Shown: positions 32,281 to 43,667 of the stretch, piece by piece | How the letters are laid out: each line of letters opens with the position of its first letter | How positions within the stretch are numbered: the stretch's first letter is position 1 | NCBI GenBank assembly: GCA_949316235.1 | Contig: OX438755.1 | Coordinates: 17,005,151-17,069,150, forward strand | Direction: 5' to 3' | Length of the DNA: 64,000 nt | Source of the DNA: Oegoconia quadripuncta | Taxonomy: Eukaryota > Arthropoda > Insecta > Lepidoptera > Autostichidae | Made by a program: the position numbers and the translations under genes | Notes under the pieces: model-generated | What the model was told of the DNA's origin: nothing | Seen by the model: the letters and a program-made list of their open reading frames with translations, nothing else | Database searches by the model: none

Positions 32281-32720
32281 CTTTAATTACTTACGTGCAT
32301 TTATGCGACTGCTCTTAAAACGGTGAAGGAAAACATCATGAGGAAACCTGTATACCTGAGAAATAAAAATTCAAAGGCTTGTGAAGTCCCCAACCCGCAT
32401 TGGGCCAGTGTGGTGGACTTTGGCCCATAAATAAATAATTATCCTTGGACATACACACAACGCCATCTAGTTCCACGTTAAGCAACTATATAGGCTTGTG
32501 TTGTGGATACCAGATGGTTGATATACTACACAAATACATTTTTGTTTGCAAATATAAATGAAAAACATCCATAACTCGGGAACACATGTCTATATTCATC
32601 ATACAAACATATGCCCCTAGCGGGATTTGAACCCGCAACCGCATACTCCTTCATATACGAGGGAAGGCCTATAATCCCTATAGTGGGATGTATACGAGCT
32701 GATGAGCATGATAATGGATG
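32281..32720 (+). mobile_element. SINE-D body split by SINE-C
   Basis: SINE-D runs 32281-32427 (TTATGCGACTGCTCTTAAAA, CCCCAACCCGCATTGGGCCA) and resumes 32641-32720 (ATACTCCTTCATATACGAGG, TAGTGGGATGTATACGAGCT). The tRNA head is missing. Confidence 0.82.
32428..32640 (-). mobile_element. SINE-C, 5'-truncated, nested in SINE-D
   Basis: The minus strand begins at GGTTGCGGGTTCAAATCCCG, so the A-box half of the head is lost, and continues through TATCCACAACACAAGCCTAT to an ATTTATTTAT tail. Confidence 0.87.
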
Positions 32721-33224
32721 GACAGACAGGCTGACAAATAGACAGACAGACAGATAGACACACAGAGTTACTTTCACATTTAAATCTTTTTGTGAATTGA
32801 ACAAAGTTTATTCTCAAAAATCTGTAATTTATTCAAAGAGCCTACCTACCTATCGAACCATCCGTACCGAAGCGCTACAGACTACTAATGAGACTTAATA
32901 CTTTGAAGAAAGAACAAAGTTCTTCATTGGCTACCCAGTAACTAAGTAACCAAGGTCGCATGAAGTTTATATCCCCGCACGGATGGCGATTTACACTAAC
33001 GTCTCTGTTACTCGATTAACTTTGTTAGAAATGGAGGAAGGAAATGTAAAGTTCGCTTCTTGTAATTGAACGTACTCCTCCTTGAGGGAATTGAGTTTCT
33101 TTCACTCAGCTTTATAGAGGTATTGTATTACCACAATACAAGGTTTAAAAGACCACATTCACAGACCACCTGAAATATTTTCTTTGAAAGAAATTCTGTC
33201 AAATTAAGAAGTATCTACGGTCAA
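32721..33224. other. No gene; GACA microsatellite
   Basis: 32715-32765 holds CAGACAGACAGACAGATAGA-type repeats. The rest is unrecognised. Confidence 0.45.
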
Positions 33225-33600
33225 AGTAAAAAATGCTTTATTTTGTAGGTACACAGGGTACACTTAAAATAGTCAATTTTACATTTCTTAAGCTACTGTT
33301 TGTGCAAAATGCAATTTTCCCCTGAGAAGAACAAGCAAGAAACTCGAGAATTCCATTTTTAAAAACAGCATTTTATATCACAAATAGGTTTTTTAATTTC
33401 ATTATTAATTGTGAAATAACCTGAGAACGAGTTGGTTATGTCCAAGGATGGTTATATCTAAATAGTCTGATATTTTATTTATTTATTTTTATTTATAATA
33501 TGCTTTCTTAATAAGTTTCTGTTTTATAGTATGTTTAATTAATTGAATGGAAGATTTTGTTTATCAACAGGAACCTTATTGAAAAAGCGTATACATGACC
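33225..33600 (-). mobile_element. LINE-L 3' end
   Basis: The minus strand shows the same 3'UTR as 40617-40850 (GTGTACCCTGTGTACCTACA, GAGTTTCTTGCTTGTTCTTC) and, at its 5' side, remnants of the C-terminal coding part (TTTTTCAATAAGGTTCCTGT, matching FFNK.P at 40485). It is longer than the copy at 22985. Confidence 0.78.
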
Positions 33601-33781
33601 CTTTGAATGAATAACTAATTTTGTGGGGACGACTTATGTGACATATAAGTGAATATCACTATTTTCCTTAAATGATGCGATATTTTTTTGACATATTTTA
33701 AATTTCCAAAATGCACTGTGAAGGGAAGGTAAACTGGTAAGTAGAATATAGGATGAACGTCGTTGATATTTTAAGATATTT
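33601..33781. other. No feature recognised
   Basis: Short AT-rich spacer. Confidence 0.4.
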
Positions 33782-34066
33782 CTTTTTTTTTATTCACAAC
33801 GAGTTTGCACTTGACATCAATCACATCTGATGTTAAGTGAAGATAAGGCCGAAGGTGGAACCGTACTAACCCGGAAACCACATCTTATTTCGGGGACTGG
33901 CTATCTTATCTCTAACAACCGGAACACAACAATGCTATTAACATTGCAGTTTGGCGGCAGACTAAGATAAGATGGTGATAGCTACCCAGGCGGACATTTA
34001 AAAAGCTGGGGATCGAACACACGATCTCCGAAAACCTATATTATTTACATTGAGCCACGCATGCGG
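33782..34066 (-). mobile_element. SINE-A, small internal deletion
   Basis: Head GCATGCGTGGCTCAATGTAA on the minus strand, B box GTGTTCGATCCCCAGC, then a deletion of the segment before TTTTTAAATGTCCGCCTGG. It ends TTGTGAATAAAAAAAAA. Confidence 0.87.
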
Positions 34067-34084
34067 TCGAAAGTTTTATGATTA

Positions 34085-34265
34085 AAGGTAAGCCTTTATC
34101 CACAATCTCACCTGGTGGAAAGTGAGGGTGTGCTCGAAGATGAAGCATGCAATCTCGGCTCTTGAAGATCCCAAGGTAGCAGGATTCACGAAAGACTACG
34201 CCCCGGAAGACTTCCATGCCTTGGTTGTTCGCATTATGAATGAAGAGTCGAACTTCTTCGTGCGA
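34085..34265 (-). mobile_element. LINE-S 3' end
   Basis: The minus strand reads ATGGAAGTCTTCCGGGGCGT, AGTCTTTCGTGAATCCTGCT, CACTTTCCACCAGGTGAGAT. It is shorter and more diverged than 16267-16535. Confidence 0.65.
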
Positions 34266-34435
34266 ATATTCGATATTTTAACTATATACGGGTTGAATTC
34301 TGTGACATCGAACAAATCTACACTATAAAGTATGATAGATGTGAGAGTCTATCCGTCTGGTTTTAGTCTAAACTGAAAATGTAATGTAGGAAATAGTACC
34401 ATAGTTTTTCTAAAAAATAAAGGATCTTTTAACAT

Positions 34436-34472
34436 GTCCGCCTGGCTAGCTATCATCATTTTTTTATCTTAA
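34436..34472 (+). mobile_element. SINE-A scrap
   Basis: TGTCCGCCTGGCTAGCTATC is a SINE-A body fragment. Confidence 0.65.
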
Positions 34473-35049
34473 GGTACACTACACTATATAGTACATTTAT
34501 TTTATATAATGCTAAGTATAACAATACATTTGTTGGTACGCTGTCGCTTTGGAGATGGGCGTTTATAGCTACACTACAGTTTCCAACTACAGTAGCTATC
34601 ATCGCAATTTTTTGTACTGTGTATATTTATTTCTGTATCCAATAAAATTATTCTTATTCTTATTCGGTAAATGGAGAATCCTCACCTTTGTAAATTGGCT
34701 AAAAATATCCAAGCATGAAGATGAGGTAAAGTAATATGTGTACTCAGCAATGAGGAATGGGAATGCGCATCACGTGCCGTCATCGTCTCTTCCCAAATGT
34801 ACTCATATTTTCCGCCCACGTAGACTTGATATGAGCCCGTTACAATACAAGGGAGTATAATCTACCATTGCAGTAGGTGTATTTATCTTAAAAACAAATA
34901 TGCGTGTGTATACTCATATATATGTATACATACATACATACATAATGTCACGCCTGTTTCCCGTTGGGGTAGGCAGAGATCAACAGACTTCCACTTGCTA
35001 CGATCCTGACACACCTCTTCTGCTTCCTTCACTCTCATATATGTATAAC
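34473..35049. other. No gene; ATAC microsatellite
   Basis: ATACATACATACATACATA lies at about 34926-34945, followed by a scrap (TCACGCCTGTTTCCCGTTGG) of a dispersed repeat also seen near 19040. Confidence 0.45.
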
Positions 35050-35300
35050 TAAATAATAAATAAATAAATATCCTTGCACATACACACAGCGCCATCTAGT
35101 TCCACTTTAAGCAAATATAGGCTTGTGTTGTGGATACCAGATGGTTGATAACTACATAAATACATTTTTTTTTGTAAATAAATACTTATTATAAATGAAA
35201 ACACCCTTAACTCGGGGTACACTTGTCCGTATTCATCATACAAACATGTGCCCCTAGCGGGATTCGAACCCGCGACCTTTTGGTATAGCGGTGAGAGTTT
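35050..35300 (-). mobile_element. SINE-C, head partly missing
   Basis: TAAATAAATAAATATCCTTG tail, body TTGTGTTGTGGATACCAGAT, B box GGTTCGAATCCCGC on the minus strand. The A-box half is damaged. Confidence 0.88.
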
Positions 35301-35915
35301 CTTATAGCTACACAATATTTTTAAGTTCCCTGTTTATATTGTTGCATGGGTAGCATGACCACACGCTTTTGTAGTTTTCTTTTTTTTTGTTGCTTTTTAT
35401 ATCTTGCTCATTTAGCCCAATAAATTATGCCAATGACAACGTAGGTAGAGGAAAAATCACAGGAAAAGATGACCGGTTTTAGAGAAGAGGTATATTAATT
35501 TGGTTGGTTATTCACTTCTCCGTCTAGAATAAGTAATTAAAGCGATATAGTCACACGTTATATCACACGTCTCTGTCAAAATGCTGCTGTATGACTGTTA
35601 TGTCGCTCATTGTGACAGATGACAGCGATACAATGTGTGATAATCTATATCGCAAGTAGTGATCCTGCCACTGCTGTTATCTGCAATAAAGAATATTTGT
35701 ATTGTACTGTATAAATTGTATTGAACGTGACCGATGGTTCCCAAAAATATAGAAGGAAGGAAAGTAAGAAAAATTTTTATTTAACCATCATGTGACACAT
35801 GACAATTTCTGATTTATATTATAATTAATTTAAATTAAAATTATGTATAAAAAAGGAGTATAATTTGTATAAAAAAGTGTATAAAAGGGACGCAAAAAAG
35901 TTGGAAAATTCAAAC
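35301..35915. other. No feature recognised
   Basis: Nothing recognised. Confidence 0.4.
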
Positions 35916-36010
35916 GGGTCAGTACGCTTCCACCATCGACCTCATCTTCACTTAACATCAGGTGTGATTGAGGTCAAGTACCAACCCTTTGTTCATAAAA
36001 ATAAAAAAAA
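35916..36010 (+). mobile_element. SINE-A 3' fragment
   Basis: GGGTCAGTACGCTTCCACCA, CATCTTCACTTAACATCAGG and TTTGTTCATAAAAATAAAAA: the last quarter of SINE-A. Confidence 0.88.
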
Positions 36011-36399
36011 AACTTTTTTGCATTGGGCGAAAATTTTTTCCGTCTTTCTTTACCTCAGTACCCTCTTAACGACACCATAACCAAAACTTTTATTCGGTTG
36101 TGATTTGAAACCGAAATTCCAACTTTAGCTATAGATATACGACATACAAACAGAGTTAGGGACGAAATTGAAGGCAGTGTCACTTGACGCGATATCTTGC
36201 GTATCTCCACCCTTCAGGGCCGAATCCCTCGTCTGCTTTGTTTATATTTGTTCGTTTGAAGGACGAACATAAGACAATAGCTATATGACCTACATCAGCT
36301 CCTTTTGTAACATTTGTGGTTATTGGAAGTACAAATACAGTCTTATAATTATTACGAATACTAAAGTCTGATGTTTAATTGCATAGAATTTTGAAGTTT
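36011..36399. other. No feature recognised
   Basis: Nothing recognised. Confidence 0.4.
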
Positions 36400-36470
36400 A
36401 GTTTTTTTTGTTTTATGCAAAGACGGGTTCGTACTTTACCTCAATCACACCTGATGTTAAGTGAAAATGA
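36400..36470 (-). mobile_element. SINE-A 3' fragment
   Basis: TTTTATGCAAAGACGGGTTC and CAATCACACCTGATGTTAAG: the last 60-70 bp of SINE-A on the minus strand. Confidence 0.8.
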
Positions 36471-36486
36471 TGTTCGTGTGTAAGCA

Positions 36487-36575
36487 GGCTAATAAAAGCT
36501 GTACGAGCTGCCCAGTTATGGAATAAATTACCAGCGCATATTCGCGACAATCCTTCGTGCCAAAGAGCACCTTTC
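36487..36575 (+). pseudogene. LINE C-terminal scrap
   Basis: The plus strand encodes AVRAAQLWNKLPAHIRDNPS, the LWN.LP..IR motif of jockey/CR1-type protein tails. It is about 30 codons long, with both sides lost. It abuts the SINE-A fragment. Confidence 0.6.
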
Positions 36576-36634
36576 TCAATTATCGGTACGAGTTTGATTA
36601 GGTATTTATCATTTGATAGTTAACTAAGATAGTT

Positions 36635-36885
36635 GACGACCGATTGGTGTAGTGGATAGTCACCCTATCAGCGAAACCAACGGTTGCGGGTTCGAATCCC
36701 GCGAGGGATACCTAAATGTTTGTATGATAAATACGAACATTTATTCCCAAGTCTTGGATGTTTATATAAATATTTATGTATATTTATCCGTTATCTAGTA
36801 TCCATAGCACAAGCTTTGCTTAGTTTGGGACTAGATGATTGGTGTAAGTGTCCGAAATATTTATTTTATTTTATTTATTTAGATT
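36635..36885 (+). mobile_element. SINE-B, full length
   Basis: Head GACGACCGATTGGTGTAGTG, B box GGGTTCGAATCCCGCGAGG, body TATCCATAGCACAAGCTTTG, end TCCGAAATATTTATTTTATT. Confidence 0.92.
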
Positions 36886-37461
36886 ATGTCTAAGGATATT
36901 TATTATTTATTTATTATTTATTATAGTTTGTTTCCTTATATCTTTAGTCAGATTGTTGAGCTGGTCTGCCTCTTGAGGTTTATTATTTTCAATTTAGTCG
37001 GAGACCCTTCAGAATAGGATCCCATCATTTGCACTATGTAACTCTAGTATTTTTCTATAAGTAACAGTATATAAATCTAATGTCAGTCAAAGAGGCAGGA
37101 ATAAAAATATCCATTGGTGTGATTAATACAACCACGAGCAAAAAATAAACAATCTGACAACGGACAGATCACCGGGAAAAATCCGTAAACGTTCATGATG
37201 AGAAACAAGACGAATGACAGTTGAGGGTTAATTAATTCCGACTCCTAATTATGTGACAGGCTGCGTGACTGATGGAGACGTGGACCGACAAATTAATCTC
37301 TATCCCTATTGCTCTCTGTAGCGATAAGTATAGCCGCTTACAGACATCGTGGAAGCGCTTGTATAGTGTTAGCATAATTTCTCCAGTCAATGAAAAAAGT
37401 ATGCAGAAGTACAGTCGGCACGATGGATGACAGGTAAATATCTCGTCACTGTTCATCATCT
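36886..37461. other. No feature recognised
   Basis: Nothing recognised. Confidence 0.4.
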
Positions 37462-38280
37462 TCAATCAATCAATCAATCAATCAAATAATTTATTTGTGA
37501 TACACAGGTAAAATACAATAAAGTGATGTTACATAGAAAACTGACAGAGCGCTATGATCCGCACATTGGCATACAAAACAATTTTTCTACATACTATTAT
37601 ACTAATTACTTAAACTACACCAAAGATGGAAAAGTTGTATTAAATCATTTATGTCATATTAATAATGTTATCATGTCATATTATAATTAGGTAGGTATGT
37701 ATATGGCAACAAAAATATAAAACCTTTATATAGCAACTTTATTATTTACTTTGTTTACATAATTTTACAGCTTTACATTTATATAATTGTATGCATTTTC
37801 TTTAGTTTCTTTGAGTGGGCAGCATGTACGAGCACGCTGTACATTAATTTTATGCCGACTGTACGCCCGCATTTCCATGTGTACACATTCATTTTTAGTG
37901 CAATAAAGACGCTCGTCAGTGACGGATGTACAGTGGTTTTCCTAATATAATTTCCCGCGCTGACTAACATTAAGTAACATATAACGTTAACATATATTCA
38001 ATTACATACAGTTTAAGGTGTTTGGGATAAGCCCCAACAATAGTCAAATTTGAACTTTTTAATTATCCGTAATCTAGCCAGAAACAATTTATACGAATTT
38101 GTCATTCAAAAATTCTTTGATAGTGTAATACGTTTTATCCATTAAAAATTTATATAATACCTTCTTAAATATGTTTAAATCGCCCGAATCTCTAATAGAT
38201 TAAGGTATCTTGTTGTATATAATTGGAGCCATCGCAAAAATGCTATTTCTGAATTCTGACCCTGATCGTACGTCTCTCTT
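37462..38280 (-). mobile_element. Decayed LINE: C-terminus plus 3'UTR
   Basis: The minus strand ends in a run of TTGA units (plus-strand CAATCAATCAATCAATCA at 37463). The 5' part, 38068-38280, encodes SIFAMAPIIYNKIP, one stop, then DLNIFKKVLYKFL and a tail ending EFLNDKFV. The Y..P.IYN.IP...FK order and the TTGA tail fit a jockey/R1-like LINE C-terminus. The middle is a 600-bp 3'UTR, which I infer because I have no second copy to compare. Confidence 0.6.
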
Positions 38281-38908
38281 CGAATCTCCTCTGTCAGTCG
38301 TTACCTCATCATTCAACGAAATCGTTCATATAATCCCTCACACAATCCATCCATCTTTATATTCCTCTTCCATTTCATCCATCAACGTTCATATTCACTA
38401 CTTTCTTAGTAACATGAGTTTCATCCATCCTCATGACATGTCCATAATAAGACAAACGATTTCCTTTCAAGTTTTCTGTTACGGGTGCCACTTTTAAATT
38501 GGCTCTTACATACTTATTCTTTATTGTCACTCCACTCATCCCCGCTGCATGCAATTTTCTTAATCTAGATTGGATTATAGCCTAGTGTATGGCACATTTG
38601 AAGCGTAAGAAATTGTTTTCTAGGTATCTCCTACTTGTCGTATCTTTCGAAAATGCTCCAATTGTAACATCTCATCAATCTATTAGAACTCATACATTTG
38701 AAGCGTAATTGTTTTCAGATAGCTATCTCTTTACTCCCTTATTCTCCTTATCTTTGTTATCACTCATTAGTATCTTGTAACCAAAAATTGCAGTTTTATT
38801 GGTATACATATAAGCAGCACACACAAATTACACAAACTATAGGAACGTAACATACCTATACTCATACTTCTTTATTTTCATAAGCATCATTGGAGTAAAA
38901 GGGACAAT
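38281..38908. other. No feature recognised
   Basis: No supported gene. TTCATCCATCCTCATGACAT near 38423 may belong to a dispersed repeat. Confidence 0.4.
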
Positions 38909-39063
38909 GGGGTCGATTCGGATGTACACCAACTAAACTTAACTAAACTAAAACCAGTTTTGGAGTGGTGACGTCACATCGTACTGTTCCAGGGAGAAAG
39001 AGACAGTACTACTTTAAAACTGGTTTTAGTTCAGTTTAGTTGGTGTACATCCGAATCGACACC
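38909..39063 (+). mobile_element. MITE-1 foldback element
   Basis: Arms GGGGTCGATTCGGATGTACA and TGTACATCCGAATCGACACC, core TGACGTCACATCGTACTGTT. Same orientation as 2290-2444. Confidence 0.9.
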
Positions 39064-39159
39064 AATAGCTGACAATTGTATCATGTAGACAAATTAATTG
39101 TGTAAAATAGGAAATAGCAACCGCTGTAAAGAGGTATTATCTTCTTTACAATGAATTAT

Positions 39160-39212
39160 TACCCGACTGCCCAAGGAAGGTGGGTAATGATTTTCGAGTG
39201 TTGTAGATTTTA
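39160..39212 (+). repeat. K-repeat scrap
   Basis: ACCCGACTGCCCAAGGAAGG and ATTTTCGAGTGTTGTA match the start of 42480-42670. Confidence 0.45.
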
Positions 39213-39214
39213 TA

Positions 39215-39345
39215 TTAATCAATCAATCAAATACTATTTATTGCACAATTAACAAAAGCTACATGAAGAATACAGCGTACATCATTAATCGCACAAAAAG
39301 GCGGCCTTATCGCTAGCAGCGATCTCTTCCTGGCAAACCTTAGGG
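39215..39345 (-). mobile_element. LINE-Q 3' end
   Basis: CAATCAATCAAATACTATTT, AAGGCGGCCTTATCGCTAGC and GATCTCTTCCTGGCAAACCT are inverse to 216-432. Confidence 0.7.
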
Positions 39346-39795
39346 TAAAGATACAAGCTACCAGTGGATGAGGTTTGCACTAATAGTAGCAATATGTGTG
39401 TATTTTATAGTTGGTAATTAAATCCAGCGGAAGATTTCAGTTAAACTCGTTTCGCCGTCTGGTAACAATATCTGACAATAAATCCCATTTCGCGTTTACG
39501 ACACCCATGGGAAACCAAAGTCAAACTCTAATATCTATTTTATAGCAAAATGTTATGTTTGGTGATGCCCAATGAAATGTTGAAATGAGTGTTATGTGTT
39601 TCACAGTGTTGTGTATGAGCTTGCGTCTTTGTCCGGATATTTCAATAATGCGAGGTCCAATTTGAATTATTGAAGGCGAAAGGTTCTTATACAAGTTTGA
39701 CGAAAATCAGTTCAGATGTTTGTAAGATTTTAAAGAAAGTTATTTATTTTGATAACATGTTTGGTAACATGAGATAAGTAAAAATCAGTACAAAT
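39346..39795. other. No feature recognised
   Basis: Nothing recognised except a scrap of the GAAAATCAGTTCAG type near 39701. Confidence 0.4.
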
Positions 39796-39880
39796 TGAAA
39801 CGTGAGAATCTATAGATGTTTTTGGTGTAGTCCTTAGTCGCCTGTTACGACACCCACGGTAAGAGATGGATTAGTTCTAT
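39796..39880 (+). repeat. F-repeat fragment
   Basis: AACGTGAGAATCTATAGATG and CTTAGTCGCCTGTTACGACA match the last third of the F-repeat. Confidence 0.65.
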
Positions 39881-39999
39881 CCTTAGTTAAACAAAACTCC
39901 ACTGTTTTAGCCAAAGTCGGCCCACTGCTGGCCAAAAGCCTACCATATTTTTTTGCCACATGTCTATCCAGTGCAATATCTCTCCTTGCTGTAAGAATC

Positions 40000-40862
40000 C
40001 AGCTCATCGAGCCATCGACATTATAAGCTATATATCTAATAGCCTGATGTCTTACGGTATCTTGCTGTGGGAAATATTGCGGATATAAATACAATCTTTG
40101 TTTTACAAAAACGAGCCGTTCGCGCAATTTATCAATTGAGACCTGCAGTGTCACTTAGAGACAGTACATTTTTGAAAAAATAGTGATAATCATGATTTGG
40201 TTGGTGGTAGGGCATTTTAAATGTCCGCCTGACTAGCTACCACCGTCTTATCTAAATCTGCCGCTAAGCAGCAATGTTAATAGCATTGTTGTGTTCCGGT
40301 TGTCAGTGATTGATAAGATAGCCAGTCCCCCAAATATGTTGGGGTTTCCGGGTCAGTACGCTTCCACCTTCGACCTCATCTTCACTTAACATCAGGTGTG
40401 ATTGAGGCCAAGTACGATAAACTTGCAGGTCACGGAAGTCGCCTCCGCAAAGTCAATAATTCATTCAAAGGGTTATGTATACGCTTTTTTAATAAGTTTC
40501 CAGTTGATATACAAAATCTTCCTGTCAATTTTAAAGATACTATAAAACAGAAACTAATTAAGAAAGCATATTATAAAATATCAGACTATTTAGATGATAA
40601 ACATTCATGGACTTAACCAGCCCGTTCGCATAACCAGGCTATTTCACAATTAATAATGAAATATTATAATATAAAATAATAATTAATAATTTTGTAATAT
40701 ATAAAAACCTTTTTTTTTTCAAAGAGCAACCTCTCGAATTTCTTGCGTGTTCTTCTCAGGGGAAAATTGTCTTTTGAACAAGCAGTAGCTTTAAAAATGT
40801 AAAATCTGACTATTTTAAGTGTACCCTGTGTACCTGCAAAATAAAGCATTTTTGATTTGATT
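40000..40862 (+). mobile_element. LINE-L 3' portion carrying a SINE-A patch
   Basis: Encodes two blocks of the LINE C-terminal domain on either side of a SINE-A piece (40193-40412), then a 3'UTR (40617-40850) ending TTTTTGATTTGATTTGA. The first block is SYISNSLMSYGILLW, then a short frameshift, then IFVLQKRAVRAIYQLRP. The second starts RLRKVNNSFKGLCIRFFNKF and ends with a stop at 40614-40616. The YGxxLW / LQKRAVR / FNKxP series is typical of jockey/CR1-superfamily LINEs. Roughly 50-60 residues expected between the blocks are absent. Confidence 0.8.
40193..40412 (+). mobile_element. SINE-A body fragment inside LINE-L
   Basis: Starts at TTTGGTTGGTGGTAGGGCAT and ends GTGTGATTGAGGCCAAGTAC. It lacks both the tRNA head and the GTGCATAAA end, so it is not an ordinary insertion. 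An extra GATT interrupts TCAGTGATTGATAAGATAGC. Confidence 0.88.
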
Positions 40863-41446
40863 TGAATCTCTATAGTGCAGGTAGCTCACTCAATATGTGA
40901 ACGATGATTCGATCGGTACTCTAAGATATTATCCTATTTAAGTTTTAGACCCCTACGCAAAAAGAGATATAAATTTGTGCATAGGTTTACATAGGCCTGT
41001 CCCACCTCCGCACTCCTCCCACAGTAACTCCTATAAGCTAGGATCAACAGTGGTACTCGACACGGCCTCTACTGAAGGTAGACGGTGCCCTACGTGGTTC
41101 TATTGCTACCTTGGACCCCAGACTAATTAAAGAACGAAATAGGATGGGCAAATGAGATGTAACCAATGAAATGCAAAGGCATAGGGCTGTCAATGTATTT
41201 CCTTGTCTGTCTGTGGCATTGTAGTACCAAAAAGGCTGAACAGATTTTAAAATGGTTTATTTTCAAAGGATGGAGTTTGCGACATGGTATTTAGAAATCC
41301 AAAATGGAGGAGGTCGAATCAGCGATAAAGTATATTATCGGCGAAACCGCAATGCGAAAGCGAACTTTTAGTGAGAAATTAAAACAGCTGCGGAGTGAAT
41401 AATGCGCAATATTTAGTGACCGAAAAACTAGATAAAGAATGTTTGA
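40863..41446. other. No feature recognised
   Basis: Nothing recognised. Confidence 0.4.
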
Positions 41447-41744
41447 CTGCCTCCGTGGCTGAATGTAAACAATCAAAATAGCGTTTAATAGATCGCAGGT
41501 TCGATCGCCAGCGGGGTACATATGTATTAAAGTACTCGGTTTGGTTGTTGGTAGGGCATTTGAAATATCCGCCTGGCTAGCTGCCACCATCTTATCTATA
41601 TGTCTGGCACCAAACAGCAATATTGATAGCATTGTTGTGTTCCGGTTGTCAAACATAAGGTAACGAATCCCACAAATAAGATAGGGTTTCCGGGTCAGTA
41701 CGCTTCCAACTTCGGCCTCATCTTCACTTAACATCAGGTGTGAT
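41447..41744 (+). mobile_element. SINE-A, 3'-truncated
   Basis: Head GCCTCCGTGGCTGAATGTAA, B box AGGTTCGATCGCC, body to ACATCAGGTGTGATC. The antisense 174-codon frame over this copy is a by-product. Confidence 0.88.
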
Positions 41745-42283
41745 CTATATATTAAACTGTATTTTGAACCTAAATAATAACTCGCCGACCTCAAGTCAGA
41801 TTTGTATTTACGCAAAGACCCGTACCTAATTTTAATAATTTCATAAAGTTTATCTGAAATATTGTCATTCTATCTATCAAGTTCACGAAAGCGTCTTCTG
41901 ATTTTTGGAAGCGGAACAAATTCATCTATTCAATTAACGTCCTTTGAGTTAAAGCTTACTTGTCACTCAGTATTTTTTCTCAGTTACTTACAAGAAATAT
42001 ATTAAAATTATGTTAAATAACGCACTTACAGTGATGTATCAGGATAGCCTGAGCAAAAAGGAAAGGCAGGAAAAGGAAGCCCTAATCTCGTTTGACAAGG
42101 AATATAGTTAGGTACTAGAAGGACCAATTTTAACATAAAAATTTCCAACGATCTCTGAGCGGCCCGTTACGCAACGCATAAGGATTGTCATTCAACGCGG
42201 TAATATTGCCAGCATTCTAGGTACCCTTGTACGATAACATGTTTTTTTACCATGCATAGATTTCAGGACGGAATAAGCGTCAG
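41745..42283. other. No feature recognised
   Basis: Nothing recognised. Confidence 0.4.
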
Positions 42284-42435
42284 TGGTGTCGATTCGGATG
42301 TACACCAACTAAACTAAACTAACACCAGTTTTAGAGTGGTGCTGTCTCTTTCTCCCTGGAACAGTACGATGCGACGGTGCAAATCCAAAACTGGTTTTAG
42401 TTTAGTTTAGTTGGTGTACATCCGAATCGACACCA
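42284..42435 (-). mobile_element. MITE-1 foldback element
   Basis: Arms TGGTGTCGATTCGGATGTAC and GTACATCCGAATCGACACCA, core CCTGGAACAGTACGATGCGA. Orientation as 23757-23904. Confidence 0.9.
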
Positions 42436-42479
42436 TTGTCAGTAAACAAGATTTTTTTAAATAAACTTCGAAAGTAATT

Positions 42480-42670
42480 TTTACCCGACTTCCCAAGGAA
42501 AGAGGACAACGTTTTTCAAGTGAATGTATGTATGTCTATTCCTTTAGCACATCCTGTAGTCTAAACGGCTTAACCGTTCTTGGTATCCGGAATGTCATAG
42601 GATACATTTCATGGTAAAAACTCCAAAATGTCTTCCGCAAAATACAAAATATACCTACTGTCGAGTTTTT
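42480..42670 (+). repeat. K-repeat, best copy
   Basis: ACCCGACTTCCCAAGGAAAG, GTATGTATGTCTATTCCTTT, AGCACATCCTGTAGTCTAAA and ATAGGATACATTTCATGG. It shows the start that is missing in the copy at position 1. Confidence 0.62.
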
Positions 42671-43044
42671 AAATACTGAAATAGTTATATCATGTACTAA
42701 AAATAATAATAATTATGACAGTGACAAAAACCCACCAAATCTCGGATGTATCGGTGAACAGAACATACCTACAAAAAAACATACGCCTGAACATAGATCT
42801 GTGGTATATACATTTGCTATGAGTCACGCTGATGAGCTGAGTTGATACAGATCCCGCATCGATAGCACATATACACATATCTCCTCATTTTTGATTATCG
42901 GTTAATAAAACTCATTACACGATCCTTTCATTATAAGAAATCTGTGCTTACCAGAGGGCTCCATGCTTCCATAGGGCTCCTCGATAGTATCCAATACAAT
43001 CTAACCATCCCGCTCCGAGCAGCACATATACATACATATTTTCC
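42671..43044. other. No feature recognised
   Basis: Nothing recognised. Confidence 0.4.
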
Positions 43045-43125
43045 ATTTCAAAATATACAAAAATGCATATGTGACAAGGGTGAGCCCATCATCGTTAAAA
43101 AGTACAAATCTATAGATGATTCAGG
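43045..43125 (+). repeat. F-repeat fragment
   Basis: ATGTGACAAGGGTGAGCCCA and GTACAAATCTATAGATGATT match the F-repeat middle. Confidence 0.58.
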
Positions 43126-43664
43126 AAATAATTCAGGAAACATTCCCCAAAAAAAATTTCCAGAAACAACGAAAATTTCCAGGATGTATTGGGGACGGGA
43201 CATTAACATGTCCCTTCTGTGCGGTGGACTTAAATCTCTGCTCTTGCCCCATCGCGGGCAACTCAAGGACGCTTATGCCTAATTAATGCCCGAAAACATC
43301 CGATCCCGGCTTAAAAACTTCCCCCCCAGATAAAAGTCGGCGATAAAACGTGCCATCTGCTACTGGACTTGTCGTGAAATTATTTTTAGAGTTCCGTTCG
43401 GCTTGAGAACCTTTTGACTTTCGAAGTCGATTAAGGAAATTAGTGATGCAAATTCCAGACAACACTTCTAGAGTCCAATCTAGAATGTCGTATTACAAAA
43501 ATAGATAACGCCTTCTGGAGGTTTATTAATTTCGTTCATTAATTTTTAATTTCATTTATTCAATATAAGTATCAAAACATTATCATTACAGGTTTTATGC
43601 CCAAGACAATAATGCCATATTATACCAATATATTATTTTTAACTGTACACGCAATTAATTTTTG
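43126..43664. other. No feature recognised
   Basis: Nothing recognised. The 112-codon frame over 42944-43282 crosses F-repeat sequence and has no motif. Confidence 0.4.
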
Positions 43665-43667
43665 TTA

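Noticed and set aside
39834..40154. 106-codon minus-strand frame
   Set aside because: The plus strand here encodes the LINE-L C-terminal block, so this is its antisense.
41291..41815. 174-codon minus-strand open frame
   Set aside because: It lies antisense over a SINE-A (41447-41744); similar antisense frames appear over other SINE-A copies.
42944..43282. 112-codon plus-strand frame
   Set aside because: It overlaps F-repeat sequence, has no motif and no support.
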